DNA of 13,128 nt from Solirubrobacteraceae bacterium (GCA_025928415.1 JAICJK010000024.1:1-13128); one strand, 5' to 3'. Positions 6,784 through 13,097 are shown, counted from the stretch's first letter. Numbers and translations: made by a program. Notes: generated by a model not told the origin, from the letters alone.

Positions 6784-7419
6784 ATGAACACGGTCACCTG
6801 CCAGATCTCCATCTCGCTCGACGGCTTCGCCGCCGGGCCCGAGCAGAGCGCCGAGGACCCGCTCGGCAAGGGTGGGACGCGCCTGCACGAGTGGGTGCTC
6901 CCGACCGAGGCTTGGCGCCGGCAGCACGGGCTCGAGGGCGGCGAGCGCAACGCCGACTCGGAGGTCGCCGACGCGTCGGCGCGGGGCGTCGGCGCCGTCA
7001 TCATGGGCCGCAGGATGTTCGGCGGCGGCGGAGGGCCGTGGGACGAGACGTGGACGGGCTGGTGGGGCGACGAGCCGCCCTTCCACGCGCCGGTGTTCGT
7101 GCTCACCCACCACGCGCGCGAGCCGCTGGCGATGCAGGGCGGCACGACGTTCACGTTCGTCACCGGCGGCATCGAGCCCGCGCTGGAGCAGGCCCGCGCG
7201 GCGGCCGGCGCGCAGGACGTCGCGATCGCCGGCGGCGCGAGCGCGGTGCGCCAGTACCTCGCGGCCGGGCTGCTCGACGAGCTGCACCTGCACATCGTCC
7301 CGATCGTCCTCGGGGCCGGCGAGCGCCTGCTCGAGGACGTCGGCGACCCCAAGCTGGAGCCCGTCGCCGTCGTCGCCTCGCCGGCGGTCACGCACGTCTC
7401 CTACCGCGTCGTGCGGTAG
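6784..7419 (+). CDS. RibD C-terminal/dihydrofolate reductase-fold family protein
   Basis: A 211-residue protein of the RibD_C/DHFR-like superfamily. It opens with TCQISISLDGFAAG (5-18), has the nucleotide-binding MGRRMF (74-79), VFVLTHH (104-110) and IAGGASAVRQYL (148-159), and ends with LLDELHLHIVPIVLGAGERL (163-182). These stand-alone proteins are NADPH-binding oxidoreductase folds. They are not the folate enzyme FolA nor a riboflavin RibD, which would carry a deaminase domain, and the substrate is unknown. The ATG at 6784 matches the family N-terminus, and an AGGAG lies rather far away, 13 bases upstream. An in-frame ATG at 6751 overlaps the NhaA stop as ATGA and would add 11 residues by coupled translation. 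It is the last gene of the probable Ddn-NhaA-DHFR-like unit. Confidence 0.85.
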   Translation: MNTVTCQISISLDGFAAGPEQSAEDPLGKGGTRLHEWVLPTEAWRRQHGLEGGERNADSEVADASARGVGAVIMGRRMFGGGGGPWDETWTGWWGDEPPFHAPVFVLTHHAREPLAMQGGTTFTFVTGGIEPALEQARAAAGAQDVAIAGGASAVRQYLAAGLLDELHLHIVPIVLGAGERLLEDVGDPKLEPVAVVASPAVTHVSYRVVR

Positions 7420-7475
7420 GCGGCGAGACGGCGTGACGGCGTCCGCGGGTGCCGCCGGCCGCGCTCGAACCGCCT

Positions 7476-7883
7476 TCAGGCCAGCAGGTCGATGCCCGCC
7501 GCGGCGGCGTCGCGCACGGCGGGGAGGACCGCGACCTTGCGGGTGAACTCCGCCGGCGTGTAGCAGTGCACGTCCGCCGTGGCGCCCATCTCGCCGGCGT
7601 CCCACAGCGAGCCCGCCTGGTGGACGCGCTCGAGCCAGGGGACGCCGTCGAAGTGCGGGGAGACGAGCACGACGACCCACTCGCTGCCGCGCTCGCGCTG
7701 CGCGCCCGCGCCGTGCAGGTCGGCGACGCGCGCGCCGCCGAGCAGCGCGCGCTCCAGCGGCCAGCGGTCGCCCACGCGGCGCAGGTAGCGCTGCAGCTCG
7801 CGCTCGTCGGCGGCGGGGACGGCGGTCGGCACGCCGGGATCGTGCCAGCGCGCCGCGGCCTGCGCCAGTGCGGTCAGCCGCAC
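7476..7883 (-). CDS. Degenerate nucleotidyltransferase-fold protein
   Basis: A 135-residue protein resembling small MNT-type nucleotidyltransferases, with WVVVLVSPHFDGVPWLERV (about 69-87) and TADVHCYTPAEFTRK (102-116) matching the usual sheet and C-terminal parts. The catalytic motif is eroded. The expected GS becomes G58-A59, the first acid of DxD becomes E68 and the second becomes V70, while the third acidic position, D104, is kept. It is therefore probably inactive as a nucleotidyltransferase and may serve in binding. The GTG at 7883 is the only canonical start in the region, but the purine run GGGAGGA abuts it with no spacer, so the true start is uncertain. It lies 45 bases after the M16 peptidase stop in the same frame and is probably co-transcribed with it. 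It converges on the DHFR-like gene. Confidence 0.6.
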   Translation of the reverse strand: MRLTALAQAAARWHDPGVPTAVPAADERELQRYLRRVGDRWPLERALLGGARVADLHGAGAQRERGSEWVVVLVSPHFDGVPWLERVHQAGSLWDAGEMGATADVHCYTPAEFTRKVAVLPAVRDAAAAGIDLLA

Positions 7884-7928
7884 TCCTCCCGACTTCGGCC
7901 TGCCCGCCCCCGGGGACGACGTCGGGTC

Positions 7929-9185
7929 TCAGCCGAACTCGGCTGAGGTGTGCGGCCCCACGCACGCCACCGACAGGCGCTCGGGGTCCACGCGGCGCGC
8001 CATCTCGGCGACCTGGTCGAAGGTCACCGCGTCCAGGCGCGCCACGGAGGCGTCGGGGTCGATGTCCTCCCCGAAGACGATCGACTGGGTCGCGCCGTAG
8101 CGGGCGACGGCGTTGGTGTTCTCGAACGCGAGCACGCGGCGGCCGGCGGCGTAGGCGCGCGCGCGGTGGACCTCCTCCTCAGTCGGCCCGCCGGCGGCCA
8201 GCTCGCCCACGATCTCGCGCATGCGCGTGTACGCCTCGCCGGTCTTCCCGGACTCCAGGCCGGCGGAGAGCTGCAGCACGCCGACGTCGGCGAACGCGTG
8301 ATCGACGGCGTAGACCGAGTAGCAGAGGCCGCGCTGCTCGCGGATCTCGTCGAACAGCCGCGAGCCCATCGAGCCGCCCAGCAGCGTCGAGTAGATGGTC
8401 ATCGCGGCGCGCTGCCCGGGGTCGGTGACGTCGTAGTCGGGGCGGTAGCTCATCCGCAGGTGCGACTGGTTGGAGTCGCGCTGCTCGACGATCACCTGCG
8501 GGTCGAAGCCCGGCACCGGCTCGTAGGGCTCGGGCGCCGACAGGTCGGGGAAGCGCTCGAACAGCGCGGCGGTCTCGCCGTCGGCGGCGACGTGGTCGAC
8601 GTTGCCGACCACGAACGCGCCGCCGCGCCGGCCCGACCAGCGGCGCTCGCGGAACGCCACGATCCCGTCGCGGGTGAACGTGTCTCGCAGGTGCTCGGCG
8701 GGCCCCAGGACCGTGCGCCCGAGCGGGTGCTCGCCGAACGCCGCGCGGTCGATGAGCTTCTCGGCCACGGCGGAGGGCTGGTCGTCGTAGCGGGCGATCT
8801 CCTGGATGACGACGCCGCGCTCGCGGTCGAGCTCCTCGGCGTCGATCCGCGGGCGGCCCACGAAGTCGGTCAGCAGGTCGATGGCCTCCATCGCCGCCTC
8901 CGCGCGGACGGTGATGTGGAAGGCCACGAGGTCGTGGCTCGTGTAGGCGTTCAGCGAGCCGCCCATCCGCTCGGCGGTCTCGTTGACCTTGCGGTAGTCG
9001 TCGTACTTCTCGCCGCCCTTGAACACGAGGTGCTCGAGGAAGTGGGCCATCCCGTTCTCCTCGGGGCGCTCGGTGCGCGCGCCGGCGTCGAAGGCCACGA
9101 GGACGGTCGTCGCCCGGGTGCCCTCGAGCGCGACGCGGTGCAGCGGCAGGCCGTTGGCGAGGGTCTCGGTGGCGATCTTCGGCAT
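7929..9185 (-). CDS. M16 family zinc metallopeptidase (processing-peptidase-like)
   Basis: A 418-residue M16B-type peptidase with both clan halves. The inverted zinc motif is H48-F-L-E51-H52 (GMAHFLEHLVFKGG), and E129 in RGVVIQEI lies 77 residues on, as in pitrilysin, completing the metal site. The second half contains LFDEIREQRGLCYSVYA (about 277-293), which supplies the conserved Arg/Tyr pair (R282 or R285, and Y289). Length and layout fit the homodimeric bacterial processing peptidases related to mitochondrial MPP beta; no signal peptide is seen, so it should be cytosolic. The longer reading frame upstream is discounted. The start at 9185 (MPKIATETLANGLPL) fits the family, and TAGATT sits seven bases before it. 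The natural substrate is unknown. The upstream neighbour is a membrane hypothetical and the downstream one a degenerate nucleotidyltransferase. Confidence 0.93.
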   Translation of the reverse strand: MPKIATETLANGLPLHRVALEGTRATTVLVAFDAGARTERPEENGMAHFLEHLVFKGGEKYDDYRKVNETAERMGGSLNAYTSHDLVAFHITVRAEAAMEAIDLLTDFVGRPRIDAEELDRERGVVIQEIARYDDQPSAVAEKLIDRAAFGEHPLGRTVLGPAEHLRDTFTRDGIVAFRERRWSGRRGGAFVVGNVDHVAADGETAALFERFPDLSAPEPYEPVPGFDPQVIVEQRDSNQSHLRMSYRPDYDVTDPGQRAAMTIYSTLLGGSMGSRLFDEIREQRGLCYSVYAVDHAFADVGVLQLSAGLESGKTGEAYTRMREIVGELAAGGPTEEEVHRARAYAAGRRVLAFENTNAVARYGATQSIVFGEDIDPDASVARLDAVTFDQVAEMARRVDPERLSVACVGPHTSAEFG

Positions 9186-9192
9186 GCCGTTC

Positions 9193-9198
9193 AATCTA
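9193..9198 (-). promoter_or_regulatory. Candidate leaderless -10 element (TAGATT) for the M16 peptidase
   Basis: Minus-strand TAGATT lies seven bases before the ATG at 9185. It is embedded in GGCTAGATTG, and the identical decamer occurs before the S41 peptidase gene. No ribosome binding site separates it from the start. Confidence 0.55.
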
Positions 9199-9226
9199 GC
9201 CATCGAGAGCCCCCGCCCCCGGCCCC

Positions 9227-9258
9227 GCGGGTCCGGCACGGGCCCCCCGGGACCCCGC
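9227..9258 (-). terminator. Possible GC-rich hairpin after the membrane-protein gene
   Basis: GCGGGTCC (9227-9234) can pair with GGACCCCGC (9250-9258) with one bulged base and a GC-rich loop, 15 bases beyond the stop of the gene ending at 9274. There is no T-run, so it is not a canonical intrinsic terminator. In such GC-rich sequence chance pairing is common. Confidence 0.22.
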
Positions 9259-9273
9259 TCGGGCCCGCCGGGC

Positions 9274-9903
9274 CTAGCTCGGGTCCGCGGCGGGGGCGGC
9301 CCCCGCGCCGCCGGCCCGGCGGCGCTCCGGCAGGCCACGGCCGAGCAGGCCGCTGGCCAGGACCAGGAAGCCGGCCCCGGTGAGCAGCAGCGCGGCGCCC
9401 ATCACGATCGCGAACAGGCCGACGGACGAGGCGAAGAACGACGTGTTCAGCGCCGTGCTCAGCGCGGTCTCGTTGATCCACACCTGGCGGGCCTGGTTGG
9501 ACTGCGGCTGGCCGGTCTTGGGATCCTTGACCGCCTGCGCGGCGTCGTCGGTGCCCTTGCCGTCGGCCGTGGCGTATTGCGGCATCTGGGCGTAGGTCTT
9601 GCCGCCCGTGGCCTCGAGGGCGTGGATGCGCATGTAGCTCGCGAAGCACTTGGCGTCGCTGCCGTTCGTGATCGCCTTGCCGGCGACGTCGCAGCTCGGC
9701 AGCGCGACGTCCTTCAGCCCCGCCTCCTTGACCTTCTGGGCGATCACCGAGGGCTTCATGTCCGGGGTGCCGACGATCTGCTCGCGCTTGACGTCGCTGC
9801 TGACCTCGTGGCGGCCGGCGAGACCGATCACGACGGCGCCGACGCCGAAGGCGATGAGGACGAGCCCGGCGACGATGCCGCCGAGCCGGAAGGGATGGGA
9901 CAT
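9274..9903 (-). CDS. Hypothetical protein with two membrane helices and an extracytoplasmic domain
   Basis: A 209-residue protein of no recognised named family. An N-terminal hydrophobic segment (about 8-29, GGIVAGLVLIAFGVGAVVIG) and a second one near the C-terminus (about 160-186) flank a hydrophilic domain of about 130 residues. The simplest model places this domain outside and both termini in the cytoplasm. The domain contains exactly two cysteines, C71 (LPSCDVAG) and C86 (DAKCFASY), which could form a disulfide. GTPDMKPSVI (45-54) and MRIHALEATGG (91-101) look conserved-domain-like, and I believe similar unnamed proteins occur in Thermoleophilia. The tail after about residue 188 is Arg/Ala/Pro-rich. 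Unlike most genes here it has a clear Shine-Dalgarno sequence (GAGGAG, eight bases before the ATG). It is divergent from ftsE. Confidence 0.75.
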   Translation of the reverse strand: MSHPFRLGGIVAGLVLIAFGVGAVVIGLAGRHEVSSDVKREQIVGTPDMKPSVIAQKVKEAGLKDVALPSCDVAGKAITNGSDAKCFASYMRIHALEATGGKTYAQMPQYATADGKGTDDAAQAVKDPKTGQPQSNQARQVWINETALSTALNTSFFASSVGLFAIVMGAALLLTGAGFLVLASGLLGRGLPERRRAGGAGAAPAADPS

Positions 9904-9911
9904 AAGGGACG

Positions 9912-9917
9912 CTCCTC
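9912..9917 (-). promoter_or_regulatory. Shine-Dalgarno sequence GAGGAG fixing the start of the membrane hypothetical
   Basis: On the minus strand GAGGAG is followed by eight bases and the ATG at 9903. This is one of the few convincing ribosome binding sites in the window and shows that this message has a real leader. No TANNNT hexamer occurs on the minus strand of 9904-10083, so its promoter is of another type or further upstream. Confidence 0.65.
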
Positions 9918-9969
9918 GATGCGACGTGGATGTGACGGCGCCAGCATCGATCGCGGCGACCCGCGGGTC

Positions 9970-9981
9970 ATCGGCACCGAT
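9970..9981. promoter_or_regulatory. Short perfect inverted repeat in the divergent ftsE upstream region
   Basis: ATCGG-CA-CCGAT is a perfect 5+5 inverted repeat, midway between the divergent membrane hypothetical and ftsE. It could be a dimer-binding operator, but a 12-base palindrome is weak evidence on its own. Confidence 0.22.
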
Positions 9982-9993
9982 CCACAGCGCCGA

Positions 9994-10026
9994 TGCGGGT
10001 TTTCCGCGTGCGGCTGCGGGTTTCCG
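9994..10026. repeat. Pair of direct repeats TGCGGGTTT(T)CCG upstream of ftsE
   Basis: TGCGGGTTTTCCG (9994-10006) and TGCGGGTTTCCG (10015-10026) start 21 bases apart, about two helical turns, so both face the same side of the DNA. The T-runs stand out in very GC-rich sequence. They lie about 60-95 bases before the proposed ftsE transcription start and 90-125 bases before the divergent membrane-protein ATG. An operator for either gene is plausible. Read on the other strand they begin CGGAAA, faintly like ECF-sigma -35 elements. Confidence 0.4.
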
Positions 10027-10074
10027 GAGCCCTGCAACGCGCCGTGCACCGGCAGGATCGCCCCGGCCGGGGCC

Positions 10075-10080
10075 TAACCT
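10075..10080 (+). promoter_or_regulatory. Candidate leaderless -10 element (TAACCT) for ftsE
   Basis: TAACCT in CCGGGGCCTAACCTC is followed by six bases to GTG 10087 and nine to ATG 10090. The 15-base context differs by one base from that before nadC. No Shine-Dalgarno sequence with normal spacing is present; the intervening bases are CTGGTG. Confidence 0.55.
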
Positions 10081-10086
10081 CTGGTG

Positions 10087-10959
10087 GTGATGGCCATCAC
10101 CGAACGCGAGGCGCAGCACCTCGAGCGCACCCGTGCCCTGCCCGGCGAGCGGGTCCCGGACGTCATCGAGTTCCGCGGCGTCTCCAAGCGCTACGACTCG
10201 GGGGACACCGGCCTCGAGCAGGCCACGTTCTCGATCAAGCGGGGCGAGTTCGTCTTCCTCGTGGGCCAGACCGGCTCGGGCAAGTCGACGATCATGCGCC
10301 TGCTCATCAAGGAGCTCGACCCGACCGCGGGGATCATCCGCGTCGCCGGGCGCGACCTGCGGGACATCAACTCCAGGAAGGTCCCCTACTACCGCCGCAA
10401 CCTCGGCGTGGTCTTCCAGGACTTCAAGCTGCTGCCCAACCGCACGGTCCACGACAACGTCGCCTACGCGCTGCAGGTCACCGGTGGGGGGCGCAAGGAC
10501 ATCCGCGCCAAGGTGCCCGACATCCTGCGCCTGACCGGGCTGAGCACGAAGCTGCACAACTTCCCCGACCAGCTCTCCGGCGGCGAGCAGCAGCGCGTGT
10601 CGGTGGCGCGCGCGTTCGTCAACCACCCGCCCTTGCTGCTGGCCGACGAGCCGACCGGCAACCTGGACCCCGAGACGTCGATCGGGATCATGCAGCTGCT
10701 GTACCGGATCAACCGCACGGGGACCACGGTCGTCGTCGCCACGCACGACGACCAGATGGTCGACCGCATGCGCCGCCGCGTCATCGAGCTCTCCGGCGGC
10801 CGCGTCGTCCGCGACGAGCACCAGGGCCGCTACGCGGGCCGCGGCGACGAGACGACGGCGGAGTTCGGCGCGCTCATGCGCGGCGAGCCGGCGCCGGCGC
10901 CGCGCCGGCTGACCGAGCCCGGCGACCTGTTCGACGACGCCTTCCAGGACGAGTCGTGA
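10087..10959 (+). CDS. ftsE: Cell-division ABC transporter ATP-binding protein FtsE
   Basis: FtsE, the ATPase that with FtsX forms a division-site complex controlling cell-wall hydrolases outside the membrane. Counting residues from GTG 10084, Walker A is GQTGSGKST (61-69), the Q-loop is Q112 (VVFQDFKLLPN), the signature is LSGGEQQ (164-170), Walker B is LLLADEPT (184-191) and the switch histidine is H221 (VATHDD). Starts at GTG 10084, GTG 10087 and ATG 10090 are all in frame. I favour 10087 because it lies six bases after the -10-like TAACCT. The product is about 290 residues, against roughly 220-230 for typical FtsE. About 25 residues precede the usual beginning (VIEFRGVSKRY), and an acidic, proline-containing tail of about 45 residues follows the core. 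The stop overlaps the ftsX start. The identity is firm. Confidence 0.95.
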   Translation: MMAITEREAQHLERTRALPGERVPDVIEFRGVSKRYDSGDTGLEQATFSIKRGEFVFLVGQTGSGKSTIMRLLIKELDPTAGIIRVAGRDLRDINSRKVPYYRRNLGVVFQDFKLLPNRTVHDNVAYALQVTGGGRKDIRAKVPDILRLTGLSTKLHNFPDQLSGGEQQRVSVARAFVNHPPLLLADEPTGNLDPETSIGIMQLLYRINRTGTTVVVATHDDQMVDRMRRRVIELSGGRVVRDEHQGRYAGRGDETTAEFGALMRGEPAPAPRRLTEPGDLFDDAFQDES

Positions 10960-11852
10960 AGGTCGGCTTCTTCGTCCGCGAGGCGCTGCGGTCGGTCAAC
11001 CGCAACGCGGTCCCGAGCTTCGCGGCGATCGCCTCGGTGGTCGTGACCGTGCTCGTCCTCGGGGTCTTCATCCCGGTCGTGCAGGCGACCACGGGCGCGG
11101 CCAACGAGGTCCGCGGCCGCGTGCTGGTGGACGTCTTCCTCAAGACCAACGCGAAGGACGCCGACGTCGAGCGCGTCCGCCGCCTGCTCGTCGACAAGAC
11201 GCCGCACGTGGGCAAGGTGCAGTACGTCTCCAAGCAGGAGGCCTACCAGGAGGAGAAGCGGCGCAACCCGGAGGCCTACCAGCTCCTGGGCTCCAACCCG
11301 CTGCCCGACACCTTCCGCGTCACGCCGGACAAGCCGGGCAACGCGCTGAAGCTCCGCGACGAGCTGTCGCCGGTCACGGCGTCCGGCGCCCGCACCGCGA
11401 TCGACCCGGCGATCGGCACGGTCAAGAACCGCAAGGACGAGACGACGAAGATCCTCACCGCCACGCGCGTGGTGAAGCTGGCGATGGGCTCGCTGGCGAT
11501 CCTGCTGATCGTCGCCTCGCTGCTGCTGATCTCCAACACGATCCGGCTGTCGCTGTTCTCGCGGCGGCGCGAGGTCGAGGTGATGAAGCTCGTGGGGGCG
11601 ACGGACTGGTTCATCCGCTGGCCGTTCGTCATCGAGGGCGTCGTGCTCGGCACGCTGGGCGGCGGGCTGGCGATCGCGCTGCTGCTCGTCGGCAAGCTCG
11701 CGCTGCTGGACCCCCTGGCCTCGGACTTCGCGCTGATCGCCGCTCCGCGCACCGTGAGCTTCGTGTCGCTGGCCGCGCTGCTGCTCGTCGCGAGCGTCGT
11801 GGTCTCCGCGCTGGGCTCCGGGCTGTCGCTGCGCCGCTTCCTGAAGGTCTGA
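10956..11852 (+). CDS. ftsX: Cell-division protein FtsX
   Basis: A 298-residue FtsX, the membrane partner of FtsE. Helices are predicted at about 20-43, 174-196, 224-248 and 265-290, with an extracytoplasmic domain of about 130 residues between the first two; this is the layout of FtsX and of the part that engages hydrolases or their adaptors. NPLPDTF (114-120) is a hallmark of the family. RREVEVMKLVGATDWFIRWP (204-223) is the conserved cytoplasmic coupling segment that contacts the ATPase. The GTG at 10956 overlaps the ftsE stop (GTGA) and yields MKVGFFVREALRSVNRN, the usual FtsX opening, so translation is coupled. The S41 peptidase follows after 32 bases. The identity is firm; which hydrolase it controls cannot be read here. 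Confidence 0.95.
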   Translation: MKVGFFVREALRSVNRNAVPSFAAIASVVVTVLVLGVFIPVVQATTGAANEVRGRVLVDVFLKTNAKDADVERVRRLLVDKTPHVGKVQYVSKQEAYQEEKRRNPEAYQLLGSNPLPDTFRVTPDKPGNALKLRDELSPVTASGARTAIDPAIGTVKNRKDETTKILTATRVVKLAMGSLAILLIVASLLLISNTIRLSLFSRRREVEVMKLVGATDWFIRWPFVIEGVVLGTLGGGLAIALLLVGKLALLDPLASDFALIAAPRTVSFVSLAALLLVASVVVSALGSGLSLRRFLKV

Positions 11853-11872
11853 GAGCGCGCCCCGCGAGGGGC

Positions 11873-11878
11873 TAGATT
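11873..11878 (+). promoter_or_regulatory. Candidate leaderless -10 element (TAGATT) for the S41 peptidase
   Basis: TAGATT is followed by six bases (GGGGGC) and GTG 11885. It sits in GGCTAGATTG, the same decamer found before the M16 peptidase gene. It would let the peptidase be transcribed independently of ftsEX. The G-run before GTG could alternatively be read as a poorly spaced ribosome binding site. Confidence 0.5.
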
Positions 11879-11884
11879 GGGGGC

Positions 11885-13072
11885 GTGCGCCGCCTCGTCG
11901 CCGTCGCGCTCTCCCTGGTCGTGGTGCTGTGCGCCGGCCTGTGGCTGGGCGGGCATCCCACGGTCCTGCCGGGCTTCGTCCGCGGCGCCTTCGTGGACGA
12001 CGACGCGGAGATCGTCGCCGAGGCGATCGACAAGGTGCACGACACCTACTACCGCGAGATCCCGACCTCGACGCTGGCCGACCAGTCGATCACCGGCCTG
12101 GTCGCGGGCCTCGACGACCGCTTCTCCAACTACTTCACGCCCAAGCAGTACGCGCAGTTCCGCGAGACGCAGAGCAGCGAGTTCTCCGGGATCGGCGTGA
12201 CGGTGGCGCCGGACCGGGCGGGTCTGCGCGTCGTGCAGGTCTTCGACCAGTCCCCCGCCCAGCGCGCGGGCATCCGCCGCGGCGACATCATCACCGGCGC
12301 GGGCTCCAAGTCGCTGAAGGGCCTGGACCAGGCCAAGGCGTCGTCGCTGATCAAGGGGCCGAGCGGGACGTCGGTGCGCCTGGAGCTCTCGCGCGGCGGC
12401 GCCACGCGGCACGTCGAGGTCACGCGCGCGACCGTGAGCGTCCCGCAGGTCTCCTCGCGCATCGTGCGCTACCACGGCAAGAAGGTCGGCTACGTCGCGC
12501 TGGCCCAGTTCGGCTCTGGCGCGCACGCCGAGGTCTACGCGGCGCTGCGCAAGCTCGACCGCGCCGGCGCCAAGCGGTTCGTCTTCGACCTGCGCCACAA
12601 CGGCGGCGGGCTGGTCAGCGAGGCGCAGCTCATCGCCTCGGCGTTCCTGAAGGACGGCCCGATCGTCACCACCAAGGGCCGCAGCGTGCCGACCCGGACG
12701 CTCAGCGCGACCGGCGACCCCGTCGAGCCCGACGCGCCGCTCGTCGTCCTGGTGGACCGCGACACCGCCTCGGCCTCGGAGATCGTCACCGGCGCGCTGC
12801 AGGACCGCGACCGCGCCGAGGTCGTCGGGACGCGCACGTTCGGCAAGGGCGTCTTCCAGGAGGTCGTCGAGCTCTCCAACGGCGGGGCGCTGGACATCAC
12901 GGCGGGGCAGTACTTCACGCCCAAGGGGCGCAACCTCGGCGGGCGCGGCGTGCAGACGGGCACGGGCATCAAGCCCGACGTCAAGGCCTCCGACGACCCG
13001 TCGACCGCGCACCGCGACGAGGCGCTGGACGCGGCGCTGAAGGCCGTCGCGACCCTGGGCCCCGGGCGGTGA
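11885..13072 (+). CDS. S41 family C-terminal processing peptidase (CtpA/CtpB-like) with PDZ domain
   Basis: A 395-residue carboxyl-terminal processing protease. Residues 4-23 are hydrophobic and act as a signal peptide or membrane anchor, so the enzyme works outside the membrane. A PDZ domain spans about 98-185 (FSGIGVTV, QRAGIRRGDIITG). The catalytic Ser is S298 in TASASEIVTGAL, the general base Lys is K321 in GTRTFGKGVFQ, and Q325 follows four residues on as in CtpB. FDLRHNGGG (234-242) is the conserved strand and turn of the active-site scaffold. GTG 11885 gives the signal-like start and lies six bases after TAGATT. The gene lies directly downstream of ftsEX as in Bacillus subtilis, where ctpB follows ftsX, but no functional dependence on FtsEX is shown. 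The family is firm; the substrate is unknown. Confidence 0.94.
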   Translation: MRRLVAVALSLVVVLCAGLWLGGHPTVLPGFVRGAFVDDDAEIVAEAIDKVHDTYYREIPTSTLADQSITGLVAGLDDRFSNYFTPKQYAQFRETQSSEFSGIGVTVAPDRAGLRVVQVFDQSPAQRAGIRRGDIITGAGSKSLKGLDQAKASSLIKGPSGTSVRLELSRGGATRHVEVTRATVSVPQVSSRIVRYHGKKVGYVALAQFGSGAHAEVYAALRKLDRAGAKRFVFDLRHNGGGLVSEAQLIASAFLKDGPIVTTKGRSVPTRTLSATGDPVEPDAPLVVLVDRDTASASEIVTGALQDRDRAEVVGTRTFGKGVFQEVVELSNGGALDITAGQYFTPKGRNLGGRGVQTGTGIKPDVKASDDPSTAHRDEALDAALKAVATLGPGR

Positions 13073-13081
13073 GCCCGCGCG

Positions 13082-13097
13082 GGCGCGGCCCCGCGCC
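13082..13097 (+). terminator. Possible hairpin after the S41 peptidase gene
   Basis: GGCGCG-GCCC-CGCGCC forms a perfect six-pair stem with a four-base loop, starting nine bases beyond the stop. There is no T-run after it, and the surroundings are almost pure G and C, where such stems arise by chance. The next gene, if any, is cut off by the window end. Confidence 0.28.

Noticed and set aside
7420..7475. Terminator between the converging DHFR-like and nucleotidyltransferase-like genes
   Set aside because: Only a five-pair stem (7444-7448 with 7459-7463) and a tandem GACGGCGT repeat are visible, with no T-run. This is not above chance at this base composition.
7884..7931. Readthrough of the M16 stop into the nucleotidyltransferase-like gene, which is in the same frame
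   Set aside because: A GTG start with a purine-rich run beside it is available, and one-in-three frame coincidence needs no special explanation.
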